Shown here piece after piece: positions 61,284 to 64,000 of a stretch of 64,000 nucleotides of DNA. Position 1 is the stretch's first letter, and each line of letters begins with the position of its first letter. Below the pieces are notes generated by a model. It had not been told where the DNA came from. It was given only the letters and a program-made list of their open reading frames with translations, and made no database searches. The stretch is taken from positions 124,001-188,000 of the forward strand of contig NZ_AVBI01000016.1 in NCBI RefSeq assembly GCF_000498475.1. The letters are read 5' to 3'. The DNA is from Flavobacterium cauense R2A-7 (GTDB lineage Bacteria > Bacteroidota > Bacteroidia > Flavobacteriales > Flavobacteriaceae). The position numbers and the translations under genes were made by a program.

Positions 61284-62123
61284 ATGATTAATTATAACGG
61301 TTCATTAGTAGAGGATTCAGGGATTGCAGTGCATCAAAACAGGGGGTTCCTTTATGGAGATGCTGTTTTTGAAACGATAAAAGTGCTGGATAATAAAGTG
61401 TTGTTTCTTGAAGATCATTACTTTAGGTTGATGGCTTCCATGCGTATCGTACGAATGGAAATCCCTATGAATTTCACAATGGAATATCTTGAAGCGCAAA
61501 TTTTACTTTTAGTAAATCAACTGAAAAAAAATGCTTCGTTCAGGGTTCGTTTCTCTGTTTTCCGACAATCGGGCGGATTTTATTTACCGAAGACCAATGC
61601 CGTAGATTTTATCATTACTGCCGAACCTCTTGAAAGCGTATTGTATTCCTTTGATACTGCCGCTTACGAGGTTGAATTGTTCAAAGATTTTATGGTGACC
61701 AAACAACTTCTTTCCACCATCAAAAGCAATAATAAATTGGTTCAGATTACCGGAAGTATTTTTGCTCACGAAAACGGTTACGAAAATTGTCTTCTCATGA
61801 ATGATGAAAAGAATGTGGTAGAAGCGCTTCAAAGCAATCTTTTCCTGCTTTCCGGAAATCGATTGATTACACCACCGATTTCAGACGGTTGCCTTAACGG
61901 TGTGATGCGTAAACAAATTTTAGCGATTGCAAGAAAGATAGAAGGCTTGGAAGTTTTGGAAGAATCCATTTCTCCATTTGATTTGCAAAAAGCAGACGAA
62001 TTGTTTTTAACCAATGTAATTAAAGGGATTCAACCTATCACAAAATACCGTAAAAAGGAATACAAATCAGAATTGGCTGCCGAATTGCTTAAGAAATTAA
62101 ATGTTCAGATACGCTTGGGTTAG
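61284..62123 (+). CDS. Class IV aminotransferase (PabC/IlvE-like)
   Basis: A 279-residue PLP enzyme of fold type IV. The opening NRGFLYGDAVFETIKV, the lysine region TIKSNNKLVQ and SDGCLNGVMRKQILAI are family features. Candidates are aminodeoxychorismate lyase for folate synthesis, or branched-chain or D-amino acid aminotransferase; the context does not decide. It ends 4 bp inside the convergent YqgE gene. Confidence 0.9.
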   Translation: MINYNGSLVEDSGIAVHQNRGFLYGDAVFETIKVLDNKVLFLEDHYFRLMASMRIVRMEIPMNFTMEYLEAQILLLVNQLKKNASFRVRFSVFRQSGGFYLPKTNAVDFIITAEPLESVLYSFDTAAYEVELFKDFMVTKQLLSTIKSNNKLVQITGSIFAHENGYENCLLMNDEKNVVEALQSNLFLLSGNRLITPPISDGCLNGVMRKQILAIARKIEGLEVLEESISPFDLQKADELFLTNVIKGIQPITKYRKKEYKSELAAELLKKLNVQIRLG

Positions 62124-62680
62124 TTTAAAATAGGATTTTCCGGTGCGTTCGACCAAATCAGATAATCACCGCCTTGTTCCATGATTTTTTCTTTCCAGAA
62201 GTGTGTGGCCGATTTTCCGATGATTTTATTCTGATAGCTGTTTTTGGAAACAATCCAAGAGTTTTCTTCCAGCTCGTCTTCCAATTGATGGGATTCCCAT
62301 CCAGTATAGCCTAAAAAGAAGCGGATGTTGTTTCTTTTGATTTTTCCCTGATTAATCAGGTTTTTAGTGTATTCAAAATCGCCTCCCCAATAAATACCGC
62401 TTGAAATCTCAATGCTGTCCGGAATCAGCTCCGGAATGTTGTGAATAAAGTACAGGTTGTCCTGTTCTACCGGACCGCCATTATAGATTTTGAAATTGGC
62501 ATTGATTTCCGGAATCAAATCGTGAATGGTGTAGCGAAGGGGTTTGTTTAAAATAAAACCCACTGATCCTTCGTTATTATGATCGGCTAACAAAACTACA
62601 GATCTGTTAAAAGAAAGATCTCCAATGATTGAAGGTTCTGCAACGAGCAAATTTCCTTTTTTAGGTTTAACTGATATCAT
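62120..62680 (-). CDS. YqgE/AlgH family protein
   Basis: A 186-residue protein with the conserved start KGNLLVAEPSIIGDLSFNRSVVLLADHN, NKPLRYTI, YNGGPVEQDNLYFIHN and FLGYTGWESHQLEDEL. Its cellular role is unclear. It is convergent with the aminotransferase gene (4-bp overlap). Confidence 0.93.
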   Translation of the reverse strand: MISVKPKKGNLLVAEPSIIGDLSFNRSVVLLADHNNEGSVGFILNKPLRYTIHDLIPEINANFKIYNGGPVEQDNLYFIHNIPELIPDSIEISSGIYWGGDFEYTKNLINQGKIKRNNIRFFLGYTGWESHQLEDELEENSWIVSKNSYQNKIIGKSATHFWKEKIMEQGGDYLIWSNAPENPILN

Positions 62681-62780
62681 CTTGTATGGGTTTTAAATTA
62701 TATTTTAACAATCTCCTAAAAGATTAGAATTAAATTTAACAAAAAAAATATATTTACCCAAAATAAAATCGTTGAAAAGT

Positions 62781-62808
62781 AAAAAAAAGCCCCGCTACTG
62801 CGGGGCTG
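62781..62808 (-). terminator. Intrinsic terminator after HU gene
   Basis: AGCCCCGC pairs with GCGGGGCT around TACT and ends in a run of T on the minus strand, just beyond the HU stop codon. Confidence 0.85.
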
Positions 62809-62826
62809 TATTGTAAGCGGGATAAA

Positions 62827-63105
62827 CTATTTTTTGTTTACAGAACCTTCTAATTCAGCTCCAGCTTTGAATTTCACTACGTTTTTAGCAGCAATTTTGA
62901 TAGTTTTTCCAGTTTGAGGGTTTCTTCCTTCTCTTGCAGCTCTTTGAGATACTGACCAAGATCCGAATCCTACTAATGATACTCTTCCACCTTTTTTCAA
63001 AGTTCCTTCTACATTGTTTAAGAAAGACTCTAAAGCTAATTTAGCAGCTGCTTTAGTAATACCTGCGTCAGCAGCGATTGCATCGATTAATTCTGATTTG
63101 TTCAT
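62827..63105 (-). CDS. HU-family DNA-binding protein
   Basis: A 92-residue nucleoid protein with the complete HU fold: SELIDAIAADAGITKAAAKLAL, the arm GRNPQTGKTIKIAAKN and VSLVGFGSWSV. It bends and compacts DNA. Stand-alone gene with its own terminator, probably highly expressed. Confidence 0.95.
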   Translation of the reverse strand: MNKSELIDAIAADAGITKAAAKLALESFLNNVEGTLKKGGRVSLVGFGSWSVSQRAAREGRNPQTGKTIKIAAKNVVKFKAGAELEGSVNKK

Positions 63106-63290
63106 AATAATAGTTATTAATAGATTGATTAATTAATTATTGTCCTACAAATTTATATGAATTTCCCGATTATACAAGTGTTTTTCAGTTTTTTACAAGT
63201 TTTTCGCTTAAAATGTTGATAACTTGTCTGTATTGTTAATAAACTTACTTGTATTTTTCGAAATTTCGGGAGTCATAGTGTTTATAGGGG

Positions 63291-64000
63291 TTACAGCGCT
63301 ACTGCATTTTCGGTAAATGTAATTCCGTTTAAAAGTTCGTGAGTAAGCATTCTTTTCTTTCCCGGAAACTGTAAACTGTGTAAAATAAGGTAGCCGTCTT
63401 TTACCGCAATTTTCAATTCTTTTTTAGTCGAAAGGACTCTTCCGGTTTCCAATTCGTGGACTTCTTTTTCAAAGGAAGTTTCGTAAAGCTTCACATTCCA
63501 TTCCTGATCCTTGTCTTTAATGAAGCACCAGGCGGCTGGATACGGACTCAATCCTCGTACCAGATTATGAATTTCGCTTCCGCTTTTGCTGAAATCGATT
63601 TTACAATTGTCTTTGTTAAGTTTATAGGCGGTTTTAATATCGTCGTTCGTAGGCTGAATGGTTGTGGTTACATTGCCTTGTTCAATCTGTGCTAATGTTT
63701 TCAAAACGGTTCCGCTTCCCAAAACCATCAATCGGTCGTGCAACTCACCCGCAGTTTCATTTTCACCGATTAAGGTTTCGTCACTCAAAATCATCGCTCC
63801 GGTATCGATTTTGTCATCAATAAAGAAAGTCGTCACGCCGGTTTTGGTTTCGCCATTAATAATCGCCCAATTAATCGGAGCCGCGCCACGGTATTCCGGT
63901 AATAAGGAAGCGTGTAAATTAAAGGTTCCGAACTTCGGCATTTTCCAAACGACTTCCGGCAACATTCGAAAAGCCACCACAATCTGAAGGTTGGCATTCA
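63291..64000 (-). CDS. fmt: Methionyl-tRNA formyltransferase, truncated at the window edge
   Basis: Formylates initiator Met-tRNA. The N-terminus lies beyond position 64000; about 236 codons are present. The catalytic SLLPEYRGAAPINWAI segment with NLHAS is intact, as is GVTTFFIDDKIDTGAM, and the C-terminal OB-like domain follows. Nothing is broken; it is only cut by the window end. Confidence 0.95.
   Translation of the reverse strand, partial: NANLQIVVAFRMLPEVVWKMPKFGTFNLHASLLPEYRGAAPINWAIINGETKTGVTTFFIDDKIDTGAMILSDETLIGENETAGELHDRLMVLGSGTVLKTLAQIEQGNVTTTIQPTNDDIKTAYKLNKDNCKIDFSKSGSEIHNLVRGLSPYPAAWCFIKDKDQEWNVKLYETSFEKEVHELETGRVLSTKKELKIAVKDGYLILHSLQFPGKKRMLTHELLNGITFTENAVAL

Overview
The window looks like a chromosomal segment of a denitrifying member of the Bacteroidetes, most likely a Flavobacterium-like Flavobacteriaceae. 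The evidence is the low-GC sequence, Bacteroidetes-type promoters with a TAnnTTTG -7 element, a huge adhesin with a type IX secretion sorting tail, a clade II-type nosZ cluster, a NirK-cytochrome c fusion and TonB-dependent receptors. No insertion sequence, prophage, CRISPR array or rRNA was seen.

Layout. 1-8440: a GNAT acetyltransferase, an Rrf2 (NsrR-like) regulator, an unusual 605-residue NPD-like protein, and divergent from it an atypical NorC/NorB-like pair continuing into nadA, nadB and a FUSC membrane protein. 8465-14474: a TonB receptor with the CxxxM and HxM copper motifs of the OprC/NosA family, a Met/His-rich lipoprotein, a small Cys protein, a Crp/Fnr regulator, a polytopic His-conserved membrane protein and a fasciclin lipoprotein. 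14574-21394 (minus strand): nosC-nosZ-nosB-like-nosL-nosD-nosF-nosY-globin. 21518-21829: a candidate non-coding RNA with its own promoter and terminator. 21845-28932 (minus): a canonical norC-norB operon with norQ, norD, a hemerythrin/PAS protein, carbonic anhydrase, norE and a norF-like gene. 29215-35507 (plus): ric/scdA, then an anaerobic ribonucleotide reductase whose glycyl-radical tail is a separate 54-residue protein, nrdG, and a tail of membrane, hemerythrin and lipoprotein genes. 35569-40331 (minus): nirK-cyt c fusion, a cytochrome c paralogue, nirV-like, sco and a porin. 40631-47043: prmC, an ABC permease, hisS, a GNAT, dus and an esterase, with intergenic repeats. 47047-53901: a repeat-built T9SS adhesin. 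54242-60492: AI-2E transporter and a photolyase/cryptochrome cluster. 60605-64000: tRNA-Met, START-domain protein, class IV aminotransferase, YqgE, HU and partial fmt.

How it works together. NirK makes NO, NorCB reduces it to N2O, NosZ reduces that to N2; NosLDFY, Sco, the copper receptor and its lipoprotein would supply copper; RIC, hemerythrins and globin would handle NO and damaged Fe-S centres; NrdD/G would supply deoxynucleotides without oxygen. By eye, seven sites of the form aTGAT-N4-RTCAt lie at a fixed distance (about 36-38 bp from centre to the outer end of the -7 box) upstream of norC-like, NPD-like, small-Cys/crp, fasciclin, nosC, the ncRNA, norC and nirK. The Crp/Fnr protein encoded here is the natural candidate activator. 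A second palindrome, roughly AAGGA-N8-TCYTT, lies near or over the -7 region of most of these promoters and may be the site of the Rrf2 protein. The most interesting candidates are the regulated ncRNA, the split NrdD and the NorB-like protein lacking several canonical metal ligands.
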